Positions 54,016-64,000 of a stretch of 64,000 nucleotides of DNA are shown here, one piece after another. A program made the position numbers and the translations under genes. This DNA comes from Micropterus salmoides (Eukaryota; Chordata; Actinopteri; Centrarchiformes; Centrarchidae): the NCBI RefSeq assembly GCF_014851395.1, contig NW_024044459.1, positions 186,001-250,000 on the forward strand. Reading direction: 5' to 3'. Within the stretch, counting starts at the first letter, position 1. Each line of letters begins with the position of its first letter. The notes beneath the pieces are model-generated. The model searched no databases. It had not been told where the DNA came from and saw only the letters and a list, made by a program, of their open reading frames with translations.

Positions 54016-55727
54016 TATAATCCTAGAGTCTCCGGACCTCTAGGTAGTTTTGAATAATTATACAATTATTACTAGTGATCAGTTAGTTAATAATCGCTCA
54101 ATTATCTTAAATCAGTCAGTCAGTCTCATATCTAAAGGGTCAATTCTCTTGGCAGGAACTATAAATAGGCAACACACACAGCTCTTGATTATATTACAGT
54201 GAATTTATTCTCTAACTAAGGTGATAAAAAGATGGTTGGATACAGGGAACATAAACATTTGCTGAACAATGAGCCTGGAGGTTCGATTGTGGGAAGCATT
54301 TGACTCATACGGCATAGAAGAGCTACTGAAAGTAAACTAATGCTCTAGTTTAGGAGTTAAAATGGACATCTGATCACAGGACGTGTGTTGAGTCTTACTG
54401 CTTGTCGACAGTCTGCTTTTGGCCTGTTGCACGGGTCCCACGCTAGCTGCCGATCCTGGCTTTTTGCTAGGGATTCTCCAGGGTTCTCCGTGTCTGATTG
54501 AAAACGCCTCCTCCGTCTGGAAATTCGGCTGTTTTCAGGTTTCCTTCGTTGTAGCTGGCGAGACCACGGGGCTTGGTCTGACCTCGGTGAAGTTGGCTCG
54601 ACGATAAAGGCTTAAAATGGAACTTGGTCGTTCCTGAATTAGTCTAGTGTAACTTAACGAACTCATAACTTTAACAAACAAAATAAATAAAGAAAATAAA
54701 ACAAACTGAAGGCAGATCGATGTCGCGGCACTTCAGGTGTGTAGCTTCAGGCGAACAAAGGCCTGTTTGTTTCGCTGGCCGAGTCTGGGCATGGCCTGGC
54801 GAGGCACGCTGCTCGTGCCGAAACGTCCAGCGGGCCGAGCAGGGTGGCAGAGCCAACAGCGAAGGGAAGAGAAGAGAGAGCGAGCAGGTCGCGTGTCGCT
54901 CTTTTGTTGCCTGGGGCGTGGTTCCCCAGGGGGCGTCTCAGGTTTCCCCCAGGGACTGCCTTTCTAAACTTAATGTCTAAAGAAAAGAAATCTATTTGCA
55001 CGTATTATAATCAAATATTTTCCACAATCGAACCTCAATGGTTGAACGGTTGTACTGTTCTAGGCATTTGGTAACAGGAAACAATTGTCACATTATTGGT
55101 CAGGATATTTATACATTTAACGGCATTTCCGACGAGGGCATGTAATACTTATTTCGTCCACTTGGGGGAGCTTAGGTTACATGAGGAAAGCTTGGATTAC
55201 ATTAGATGAAGGAGTGTCTTGCTGAACATAAAAACACTGCACAAGTAACTTCTTTTCAGCACTAATAAACAACAGATAGCAACAACAGTTAACATAACTA
55301 CTCAAATAGAGGCAAACGTAATCAGGTAACTAAAGATTTAATTAAACTTTGAGTCTTTGGAGATTGCAGTCCAGTTCAGTGTCTGGACCATGTCACACCT
55401 AGGTGAGACAAGGAGTATCCCTTTGATGTGGTAATAAAACAAAGAATAAGGTCAGTTGCCACGGAAACGTGTGTGGGGGGGCCAGTTTTGATAGGCTGTT
55501 CAGGGAGATGCCAATGGCTGGCTCGTGTTCCTTTGTCAGTTTAACAGTCAGGCCCCGCGTTATCAGCTTCAGAATCAAAAAGGTGTCAGTTTTATGGTCG
55601 GGCTAGCACTTAGAGAAAGCAACTTTGACCCCTCCCCATCTTCTCTGGGGAGGAGAAAGGAATTTAGGGTAGCTCCAAATTTATTCAATGTAAAATGCAC
55701 AAATCCACACCGTTGTTCACTACATAG
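54016..55727. repeat. Dispersed repeat C, longer copy (LTR-like?)
   Basis: 54590-55727 is collinear with 8800-10070. The stretch 54016-54590 has no counterpart there. The block starts tgttataatcc and ends cactaca, i.e. TG...CA, and holds a TATA-like tataaatagg at about 54160, which would fit an LTR. I found no flanking duplication, primer-binding site or purine tract, so an LTR is only a suggestion. Frames at 54720-55074 are not conserved between the copies. Confidence 0.5.
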
Positions 55728-56918
55728 TCCAGCAGAGCTCTGGATGCAAACCAACGCTAACAACAACAGTAGAACTGGAAACACACGGTAGCTCGCTGTC
55801 GAGAAGTGCAAATGAAGATAAATCAATGTTTTAACCCAAAAAATTCAAGTAACAAGGTTAATTTAATAAAAGCAGTTTACTGTGAGCTCCCTATGTGGGT
55901 AAAAGGCATTGTTGTCAGAGCATAATCTAGTCCAACAGCGCGTGTTTATATGTCCAAAAGCTGCAGCACTGCCCAGTCTCTTTCTTCCATAGCTGCCCGT
56001 GGCTAAGCAGCTGTCTGTCAGCCAGCAAGACTCTCTCCCTCCGCTCTGCCTGGTCTTCTCTGTCATGGTGTGGTGGTGTATGGTTGAAAAGGTTTTAGGA
56101 CCCAAATGCAGGACACAGATTCAGGCAGGTAAAGTTCAAGTACTTAATTAAACCAGAGCGACAACACTTACAGAGTCCAAAACCAAAACCAAATGAATGC
56201 ATGGGTAAACACAGATCCAAAGTGCAGGCAGGCAAGGTTACAGGCAGATATCCATGACACAATTAACACCAGAGAGAGAGCATTACAAGCCAGGGTGCGA
56301 ACTACAGGGGAGCCAGGGGGAGCTTAGCTCCCCCTAAATAAGACATCAGCTCCCATAAAAGCATGATTTGTGATATTTTAGGGGGTCTCTGAAATATTGA
56401 CAGCATGCTTTATTGCCAATAATTTCTATATATTTCTCTTTCATCATGGATCCATGCACACAAGCTACAATTATACGACGCAGACTGAACAGAACACAGG
56501 CATTAAGTCATAGGGCTAACGAGCAGGGAGGGAGTAAACAGGTGAAAGACATGAGGGACTAATCAGAAACAGGACCAAGCTAGGCACAAACTTCAGACAC
56601 TGACTACTACAAAATAAACCATGAAGTAAAGGCACCACAACAGACCAGGACCAAACCAAAATGCAGAACACAAACTGAACTGAACATAAAACAAGCAGAC
56701 TGAACACTGAACACAAGGCACTGGCAACTAACACAAGAGAAGAAGCAAAGAGGAGCTGGAACACAGAATAGACTAAAAACTTCTCATACAAACGTAACAG
56801 GGAAACAGACTGAATCAGGATCAAACAGAACACAGAGCAGACATGGGCAAAACAACAACAAACACAGAAATAAACAGACCAATACTAGTGAGTAAACGCT
56901 ACGACATGAACTAAGACA
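55728..56918 (-). repeat. Unassigned DNA and repeat D, minus orientation
   Basis: From about 56095 ('taggacccaaatgcaggac') to 56918 the plus strand is rich in 'aacacaga/aaccaa' words. Their complements ('ctgcatttgggtcc', 'tctgttttgg') match the repeat lying inside the hAT element at 57003-57915. It resumes after the hAT (58625-58790). The element type is not known to me. Confidence 0.5.
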
Positions 56919-56926
56919 GAACTAAA

Positions 56927-58616
56927 TAGGGCTGGGCGATATGGGCCAAAAAGTTATATCCTGGTACTGTTGGACAGAATTCCGGTATAAAATATATAGC
57001 AGTGTCACATTCTGCCTGTCGGCTGTATTTAAGTTTAGCAATCTGTGAGTTTTTGGTCTGTCTGTGGTCTTGTATCCAGTCTTTTTTGGTCCTGTCTGTT
57101 TATGTCTTGTGGAGTTGGTCTATTTTGTTCTGTCTTGTGCTTGTTCTGATCTGTTCTGTCATCTCAGTTTCTGCCTTAATTCTTGTTCAGTTCTGTTCCT
57201 GTCTCATGTATTAGTTTATTTACCATCATGCTGGAGTTCTCTCTGTTTGCTGGGTGTTCTCTGCCAGTTTCTTTAATTAATCTGATTTTGATCATTCTGC
57301 TTTAGTCTCTGTGTAGCCTTGTTTATTTTATTAATCTGCATATTTAAGTTTACTTAGTATCTGTCTTGTCTCTTATCTTAGTTCTTAGTCCTGTGCCTTA
57401 ATTCATGTCTTAGTGTTCACTTCTGGTCTGTGTACTTCTGTGTGGTTTTGCCCATGTCTGCTCTGAGTTCTGTTTAATCCCAGCTTTGGTCTGTTTTCCC
57501 TCTTGGTTGTAGTTATTGGTGATCTGTCTGCTTGTGTCTGTATTAGTTTAGTGTCCAGTAACTTGTGTTGTCTGTTCCCACCCAGTAATCTGCCTGCCTG
57601 CCAGCTCTCTATTTTCCCCTGCTGTCTCTCTGCCTGCCTGTCTCATTAGTCCTGATACCTGTCACCTGTGTTGCTCCCACTCTGCTCGTTAGTCCCTGTG
57701 TATAAATGTTTGGTGTTTCTGTTTATTCACTGTCTGGTCATTTTAACGTGTATACACTCTGTTATGTGTTGTAGGAAGAGTGTGCTGCTGTCGTTTTTTG
57801 ATGTTGCCAGTCCCTGCACTTTGTGAGCCTTGTTTTGCCTTTTCCATGTTATGGATTAAAGTCCCTAAACTGTATCTCCGCTCCTTGCATTTGGGCTCTC
57901 ACCTGTTTTGCGCTCACCCGAAACCCTGAAATAGCAGCATTTTCTTCTAAGTGGGTGAGCATATTTTTACTAATTGTACTAACTTAGCTTGTTTCTTATT
58001 TCACTGTTTTAATTATACTTCATTCTCCTCCTTATTTAAATGTCACTCACTTATTGAATCTGCCTCCTTCAGTTCTCTTCACACTCTGCAAACACGTCAA
58101 TGTGCCCTGCTTTATTCCATCTCTCTCTCCCTGTATGTCTGCTCCAGTGACTTTCTCCATCAGTAGGAGGCTATGTTGTATAAAGAACTTGTCTTCTGGA
58201 CACCTGCGATTCTGTGCCACATGTTGAGGAGGCGTGTTGATTACATAGCCTATCAGAACAAAGCCAACGTGGTAGCTAACGAATGACATCTGCACTGGTG
58301 TGTTCACTGTCACTTTACCTGGTCCGTGCTTGTAAAATATCCACAGTGTCTCGGCTTGTAACATAATCACTGTGTTTCTCTGATAAATGCTACAATGTGT
58401 CACCAAATATACCTGGGCGGACTGCTGACGTGTGTGTGTGTGGGGGGGGGGGGTTGTGAGGGAGAGAGAGGAGCAAACGCTGGCAGGACTTTATGGAAAC
58501 ATATTAATTAACTCAACATCAAACTATATCGGTATAAACGGTATTGTCTATTTTTTATTGTCTCTTCTGAAATGATATCAGTATACCCCATTATACCAAT
58601 CTACTGCCCAGCTCTA
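56927..58616 (+). mobile_element. hAT element (1690 bp), non-autonomous, perfect 8-bp target duplication
   Basis: The left end is TAGGGCTGGGCGATATGG and the right end is the complement of TAGAGCTGGGCAGTAG. The flanks are gaactaaa at 56919-56926 and 58617-58624. It has no transposase gene; instead the interior is mostly a copy of repeat D in the plus orientation (57003-57915). 57980-58085 is shared with 40496-40620. A G12 run lies at 58442-58453. Confidence 0.85.
57003..57915 (+). repeat. Repeat D inside the hAT, opposite to the flanking copy
   Basis: Plus-strand text 'tgtcacattctgcctgtcgg' ... 'gtccctgtgtataaatgttt' ... 'ggattaaagtccctaaactg' ... 'cttgcatttgggctctcacc'. The flanking sequence (56095-56918) carries the same words in reverse complement. 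Open frames here are compositional. Confidence 0.5.
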
Positions 58617-58624
58617 GAACTAAA

Positions 58625-60560
58625 ACGCAGGACTAAGAAGTAAAACCAGAAAACATAATGAGAACCAACACAAAATCATCACAATAATAAATATTGTGTG
58701 TGAATAAACAAGGCAAAACAGTAGAACACAAGACATGGAACCAAAACAAGCCAAAATCCTTAAATCATAACACTCTCCAAACAACACTCTGAAGTAACAA
58801 GAGGCCGCATTCCCGTGAAACTGTCGTGGTTGCCTCACGCACACGCCCGCCCATGCTGGAGTTGAATTGTCTTGTCTTTTTGTAAATGATGCGCAGCACA
58901 AATCATTGGAAGAGGGACTGATCCTCGCTGTTTACGAGTTTCCAGAATCTATTACTGACTACTAAATAGTTATCAGGACATCAATAGGAACATCTTTATT
59001 TAAGATATCAGAGGTAGCATATTCTGATAGACTACTGTAATAATGATGATATTGCTGACGATCAGCCACTGACTCGACGGAATGCCCAACAACAAGGTTG
59101 CACAGCTTTATGGGCACATGTCCATAGGTTGCATGCATCGACAGAACAGGGGCACTATTTTGTGGTTTGGACTGAACATAAAAGCCTGTCAATGCTTGCT
59201 AGGTGGTCTCTGTTTTTAGGCAGGTTGAACTTACATCAACCTGCTGCGTGATGTTACAATAAGCCCTTTTTCTTCCTTTAACATTGGATACACCAGTCTT
59301 TTTACACATGCATGAGTATTCTCAGATCCCAGCACATCATTTAAAGAAATGGTCTAATCTATATAAAATGTTTCTATGAAAGATCCTTTTCATAATTTGT
59401 GTTCAAATTTAAATTTTTACCTCAAATTATATTTTACGGCCATGTTCAAACTTTTCCACAGTTATTTCAAGTGTTTTATTGTCTTCAGCAATGATTAGGA
59501 AGACAAAAATAACACATATGCATATCTGAGTTATAGTTACACTACTATATTAACAATACAATTTGGTGAAGAGCTCACTCTGTCAGCACATCCATTATCT
59601 ACTGACCTTGAATTCCCAGGCAATGATTTCTGTGATGTAACCCCTGCCTATGAGTGTGACCCCACCCCCCTCCTTACAGTCTAAAGATAGTCCCAGCAGC
59701 TGAGAGAGTCACAGAGAAGCAGCGACATCTAGAGGTTACTAAAGGAAACACACCAAACAGCCTGATGAGATAAAGGAGAGGAACTGCCACATGCAGATAA
59801 TTATTATTGTTTTAAGACTAAAGAAAGTTTAAATCTCCTCCCACTGCCTTGGAGGCTGTCCTGGCCAACCTCAGCTGGCAATTGGCTGATATGGGGGCTG
59901 ATTAAGCTCACCTGGGCCTCTTAGGGTATAAGCCCCTGTGTTCACTCTGTCTCTCCCTTCCTGTCCAGCTGACATCAACCTTGCATCACTTTCTTTTGGT
60001 TTGCACCTTTAACCCCTCTATAACACTCTCTCCACACATCAATGCACTGCTTTCATTGCTGATGTTGCTAATGTACACACTCGATTCAAAGTTTTCAGCC
60101 ACGTGACATGCGTAGTGACCTGCAGGGCAAAACAACAGACCAACATAGTGGCTCACACCGCAACTCCCCCGCAGAGACGCCGCAAAAGCAGTTAAATTTT
60201 ATTTGTATTACCTTTTATATTTAACAAAAAGAAAGATATGAACACAAACTGCAAGTGTTAGGCACTTCTGATCCATATAACATTACAGCAGGTCCCTGCC
60301 GCTTCTCGACTACTGTAATGTTTACATTTATCCCTCAGCTAACACAGCCCAGGCTCATCTCCACCTCGATTAGTGCATCCGAAAGCACAACAACCATCCA
60401 GCATTTTGGCAACGTAAAAGTCTCAAACCCAAATTAACAATGCTTCACTTGCTTCCTGGTTGTGGGCAGCGGAAAATAACTTTTTTGCCCTCCAAGGGAG
60501 AGTTTTCCTTGTGACGTCACATGAAAACTATGAATTGATGGTTAGATTTCAGAATTAGAA
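58625..60560. other. No host gene seen
   Basis: 58625-58790 continues repeat D. 59815-60060 is moderately GC-rich ('cactgccttggaggctgtcctgg', 'cttagggtataagcccc') without coding or splice evidence. Nothing else recognised. Confidence 0.4.
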
Positions 60561-60562
60561 AC

Positions 60563-61170
60563 AGAATTAAAGCTGCAAGCAGCGTTGGGCGGGCCCTCGC
60601 ACGTGTAGCGCGTCGGGGGCACTATGAATATAAATTAATATTGTTGTGTGGATGTCTTCGGGGTGGGACATTTATCAAGCACATAAAGTTTTGTTCAAAT
60701 GTGAATATGTACACTGAAGTTACAACAACTTCCTGTGTCATGGCGAAGAGTTGAAATTTGACGCCACGCCACGGACATGCCCATTGATGAAAACTCACAG
60801 ATAGCACAACTTTTCATCGTCAGTGCCATTAGAAGGCACAGCAGAAATTTGAAATCAATCCGACTAAATCCCTAGGAGGAGTTCGTTAAAGTACAAAGTG
60901 TGTAAATCATCAAAAAATTGCCGTAAAATTCAAAATGGCTGACTTCCTGTTGGGTTTAGGGCATCGCTCCAAGAGGCTTTTTGGTACGTCTTGACATGAT
61001 ACATGTGCCACAGAAATTTCATCCATGTAGGTCAAACGTGCGGCGGGGGCTGCTTCGGTAAAGGTCACTTCCTGTTGCCAGCAGGTGGCGCTATGACTGT
61101 GGGTGAATGTCGGCATGTACATGTGTTCAGGGCGGGACTCTCATCCTACATGTACAGTTTGGTGCAGATG
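60563..61170 (+). repeat. Family A repeat, head plus one unit
   Basis: Starts ttaaagctgcaagcagcg and 'ggcgggccctcgcacgtgta', followed by one internal unit ending 'gccagcaggtggcgctatga' ... 'cagtttggtgcagatg'. It is cut at 61171, where Rex1-type LINE sequence begins. Confidence 0.85.
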
Positions 61171-61400
61171 AGTGTCAGTGGGGGACCCGGGCCTTGTTGA
61201 TGACGCTAGTTGCAGACGGGAAGAAGCTGTTTTTGTGGCAAAGGGTTTTGGTCCTGATGGACCGCAGCCTCCTGCCAGAGGGGAGAGTCTGAAACAGTTT
61301 GTGTCTGTGGGTGGGAGGAGTCAGCTGCAATCTTTCCTGCTCGCCCCAGAGTCCTCAAGGCGTACAGGTCCAGAAGAGAAGGAAGATTGCAGCCAGCCAA

Positions 61401-62438
61401 TCACCTTCTCTGCAGAGCAAATGATACGTACCAGATGGTGATGAAGGAAGTGAGGATGGACTCAATGATGGCGGTGTAGAAGTGCACCATCATTGTCTTT
61501 GGCAGGCTGAACATCTTCAGCTGCCACAGGAAGTACATCCTCTGCTGGGCCTTCTTGATGATGGAGGTGATGTTCAGCTCCCACTTGAGGTCCTGGGAGA
61601 TGATGATGCCCAGGAAGTGGAAGGAGTCCACAGTGGTGACTGAGGAGTCACACAGGATGATGGGGGAGGGTGGGGCTGTGCTCTTTCTGAAGTCCACGAC
61701 CATCTCCACTGTCTTCAGAGCGTTGAACTCCAGACTGTTCTGTCTGCACCAGGTCAACAGATGGTCGATCTCCCACCTGTAGGCGGACTCGTCCCCACCT
61801 GAGATGAGCCCAATGAGGGTGGTGTCGTCCGCAAACTTCAGGAGCTTGACAGACTGGTGATTGAAGGTGCAGCTGTTGGTGTACAAGGAGAAGAGAAGGG
61901 GGGGAAGAACGCAGCCTTGAGGGGAACCGGTGCTGATGGTCCTGGAGTCAAAGACATGTTTTCCCAGCTTCACGTGCTGCTTCCTATCCGTCAGGAAGTC
62001 TGTGATCCACCTGCAGGTGGAGTCAGGCACGTTCAGCTGGGAGAGCTTGTCCTGCAGCAGGGCCAGGATGATGGTGTTAAAAGCAGAGCTGAAATCCACA
62101 AACAGGATCCTGGCATAGGTTCCTGGGGAGTCCTTGTGCTGGAGGATGTACTGAAGGACCATGTTTACTGCATCATCTACAGACCTGTTGGCTCTGTAGG
62201 CGAACTGCAGGGGGTCCAGGAGTGGGTCTGTGATGGATTTAAGGTGGGACAACACAAGGCGTTCAAAGGACTTCATAACCACAGAGGTTAGGGCGACGGG
62301 TCTGAAGTCGTTTAGTGCTGTGGTCCTTGGTTTCTTCGGGACAGGGATGATGGTGGAGACTTTGAAGCAGGCTGGCACATGGCATGTCTCCAGTGAGGTG
62401 TTAAAAATGTCTGAACACCGGAGACAGCTGATCAGCAC
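61401..62438 (-). pseudogene. Rex1-type LINE reverse transcriptase, long but not complete
   Basis: A single 345-codon frame covers most of the RT: VPKKPRTTALNDFRPVALTS, motif A YARILFVDFSSAFNTI, motif B STGSPQGCVLPPLLFSLYTN, motif C LLKFADDTTLIGLI and the thumb FHFLGIIISQDLKWELNITS. The catalytic Asp residues (VDF, ADD) are present, unlike in copies 1 and 2. A frameshift just upstream (near 62430) separates it from the fingers (LFRRQKP... region), and the endonuclease is missing, so it cannot be autonomous. This is the best-preserved RT in the window. Confidence 0.85.
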
Positions 62439-62770
62439 AGTGCTTCAGGGTGGATGGGGAGACAGAGTCTGGCCCCGCTGCTTTGCGGGGTTTCTGCCTC
62501 CTGAAAAGACCGTTGACTTCCCTCTCTGTGATGGAGAGAGGAGGGGAGGGGGTGGAGCTGGCCAGCTCTGGGGAGGGGGGGGGGAAGAAGTGGTGGACTG
62601 AGGCTGAAGCTGAGCAGAGGAGTCATGGGGGATGGTGTCCGATTGACTCTCAAAGCAGCAGTAGAACTGGTTCAGCTCATTTGCCAGACGAGAAGTATAG
62701 TATAGTTTGTGATCTGTCTGAACCCCCTCCAGATAGAAGTGGCGTCATTTGCAGAGAACTGGTTCTTTAG

Positions 62771-62945
62771 TCTCTCTGAGTAAATGTAAGTGCTCCGTAT
62801 AGCACCTTTCTAGTCTTTTCGAGCACTCAAAGTGCTTTTACACTACATCTGCATTCACCATTCATTCACTGAGCCTAAGTGCTCAAACAGAAACTAACAT
62901 TCATACAGTATCAGTTCAGTATCTTGCCCAAGACATGCAGACCAC
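62771..62945 (-). mobile_element. SINE inserted in LINE copy 3, minus orientation
   Basis: 'aaatgtaagtgctccgtata', 'gagcactcaaagtgctttta', 'cactacatctgcattcacca' and 'cagtatcttgcccaaga' are complements of the SINE at 13694. LINE text resumes on the other side ('gtgaaccagggtttgttatt'). Confidence 0.8.
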
Positions 62946-63029
62946 ATGCAGAGTTTAGCTGTGAACCAGGGTTTGTTATTGTTATAGCTCACCCTGGTGT
63001 GTGTTAGTATACATGTGTCCTCACAGAAG

Positions 63030-63118
63030 CTGATGTAGATGTAGACCTGCTCTTTTATGCTCGGAGATAACTGTTGTTGTGATTTGGCGCTATATAAATA
63101 AAATTGAATTGACTGAAT
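63030..63118 (+). repeat. L2-type LINE tail, very short copy
   Basis: 'gtagacctgctcttttatgc' ... 'ggcgctatataaataaaatt' 'gaattgactgaattg' equals the last ~80 bp of LINE copies a and b. Confidence 0.8.
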
Positions 63119-63389
63119 TGAAACTGAACAACTGAATATGTTTTTTCAGCTTTCCTTCTTGGAAAAATGAACAAGGGAAACAGGTCGAGGAGCTGACAAG
63201 AAGGGTTGGAGGGTCACTTTAAAAATGTAATCCAGTACAGTAACGTAATCCAAGTACCACAAAATTTAAAATTTAAGTTTAAAATAAATAAACACACAAA
63301 ATAAGGACTAAATATAGAGATCTACCTACCATTAATTAAAAACAACTGCATATGTCCGTCAGCATGTGAGATATTCTTTTTTTAAAAGC

Positions 63390-64000
63390 ATTTAAGGAAA
63401 CTAGCGCACCAATCTTAAGCCTAGACTGGAGTTCATTCCGGGACGAAGGGCCATAGTAAGACAGACTCCTCTTTCCTGCTTTGGTTTTGGTACCTTACAC
63501 AATAGTCTGTCACTAGATCTTAAATGATATGTACTTTGCATATGAACAAATATTAAACAGATATAAGAAGGCAAAAGACCTAAAACAGCTTTATAAATTA
63601 AAATGTACCAATGTAGCATCCTGCGCAGTTTGAGTGATGGCCAATTTACCCTACTGTATAAGATGCCACATGATAAAGAGGCTCAAGCTTTGACAGAGTA
63701 GACGGACATGCAAATTGATAGATGATATCACCATAATCTAGCTGAGGCAGGGATAATCCTGCATCCAGTTTTTTCTGTGTAATCCTAAAAAAGCAAGATT
63801 TTAATCTATATAAAAAGCCAGAGTAAATTTAGCAAGAGCTTTAATATGTTTTTTAAAGGTAAAAACTTTGTCCAGCCAGATACACAAGTATTTATAAGTA
63901 TCAACAAGTTCAATGGCGTCATCTTCATCATGTCTTAATAGCAAGAACTGGGACTTTAGTATTTATAGGTTCAAATATCATCACCTTTGGCTTTTTTGCA
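63390..64000 (-). pseudogene. LINE reverse transcriptase C-terminal fragment, runs off the window
   Basis: Minus-strand pieces in shifting frames: SGWTKFLPLKNILKLLLNLL, VNWPSLKLRRMLHWYILIYK and AVLGLLPSYICLIF, then HLRSSDRLLCKVPKPKQERG. These match the RT thumb-to-C-terminus of a fish LINE (HWY.FIYKA.L..LP.Y). Frameshifts show decay. The element continues beyond 64000. Confidence 0.65.

Larger units (their letters stand above)
61171..63030 (-). mobile_element. Rex1-type LINE, copy 3, carrying a SINE insertion
   Basis: Minus-strand order from high to low coordinates: an endonuclease-RT linker piece (62945-63030), a SINE (62771-62945), the rest of the linker and RT start (62650-62440), the RT body (62438-61401) and the C-terminus (61400-61180, HPQTQTVSDSPLWQEAAVHQ). 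It lies directly against the family A copy at 60563-61170, so it inserted into or next to it. Confidence 0.85.

Noticed and set aside
61857..62601. Plus-strand open frames of 144 and 123 codons
   Set aside because: Antisense to the RT of LINE copy 3, a common effect of its codon pattern.

Overview
This window reads as nuclear DNA of a ray-finned fish, probably a spiny-rayed (acanthomorph) teleost. The basis is one vertebrate multi-exon gene with GT-AG introns, packed with fish-typical transposable elements: Tc1-like, hAT and Harbinger-like DNA elements, Rex1- and L2-type LINEs, tRNA-derived SINEs and a Ty3/gypsy fragment. Nothing prokaryotic was seen. There are no CRISPR arrays, operons or rRNA genes.

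The host gene is tjp2 (tight junction protein 2, ZO-2) on the minus strand. Six coding exons can be read: exon 1 (42936-42995), exon 2 (26023-26076), exon 3 (12820-12944), exon 4 (10313-10415), exon 5 (4971-5484) and exon 6 (2268-2371). They join in frame (phases 0, 0, 2, 0, 1, 0) to give the N-terminus, the whole PDZ1 domain, the Ser/Arg-rich linker and the first half of PDZ2. The rest of the gene (end of PDZ2, PDZ3, SH3, GUK, tail) lies beyond position 1. A GC-rich block just upstream of exon 1 (about 43.0-43.5 kb) is the likely main promoter. A second GC-rich block at 27.1-27.7 kb, about 1 kb upstream of exon 2, could be an alternative first exon.

Region by region: 1-5.5 kb holds exons 6 and 5 plus a Tc1 remnant and a 5'-truncated gypsy element that keeps its 3' LTR. 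5.8-10.1 kb is a decayed Rex1-type LINE followed by dispersed repeats. 10.3-13 kb holds exons 4 and 3. 13-26 kb (intron 2) carries SINEs, LINE tails and a tandem array of a fish-wide repeat (called family A here). 26-43 kb (exon 2, intron 1, exon 1) is hAT-rich and contains an intact Tc1/mariner element with a DD38E triad. 43.5-64 kb, upstream of tjp2, has no host exon that I could recognise. It holds two more Rex1-type copies, a second intact Tc1/mariner element (DD36E by alignment) nested inside family A, several LINE 3' ends and a hAT element with a perfect 8-bp target duplication.

The genes do not form a pathway. This is one cytoskeletal-junction gene whose introns act as a sink for transposons. 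The only intact mobile-element proteins are the two Tc1/mariner transposases. Every LINE or LTR reading frame seen is truncated, frameshifted or missing catalytic residues. I found no convincing new molecular system. The items most worth checking are the two intact transposons, the family A tandem array with its hairpin-plus-CTAA tail, several perfect fold-backs, and the possible second tjp2 promoter.
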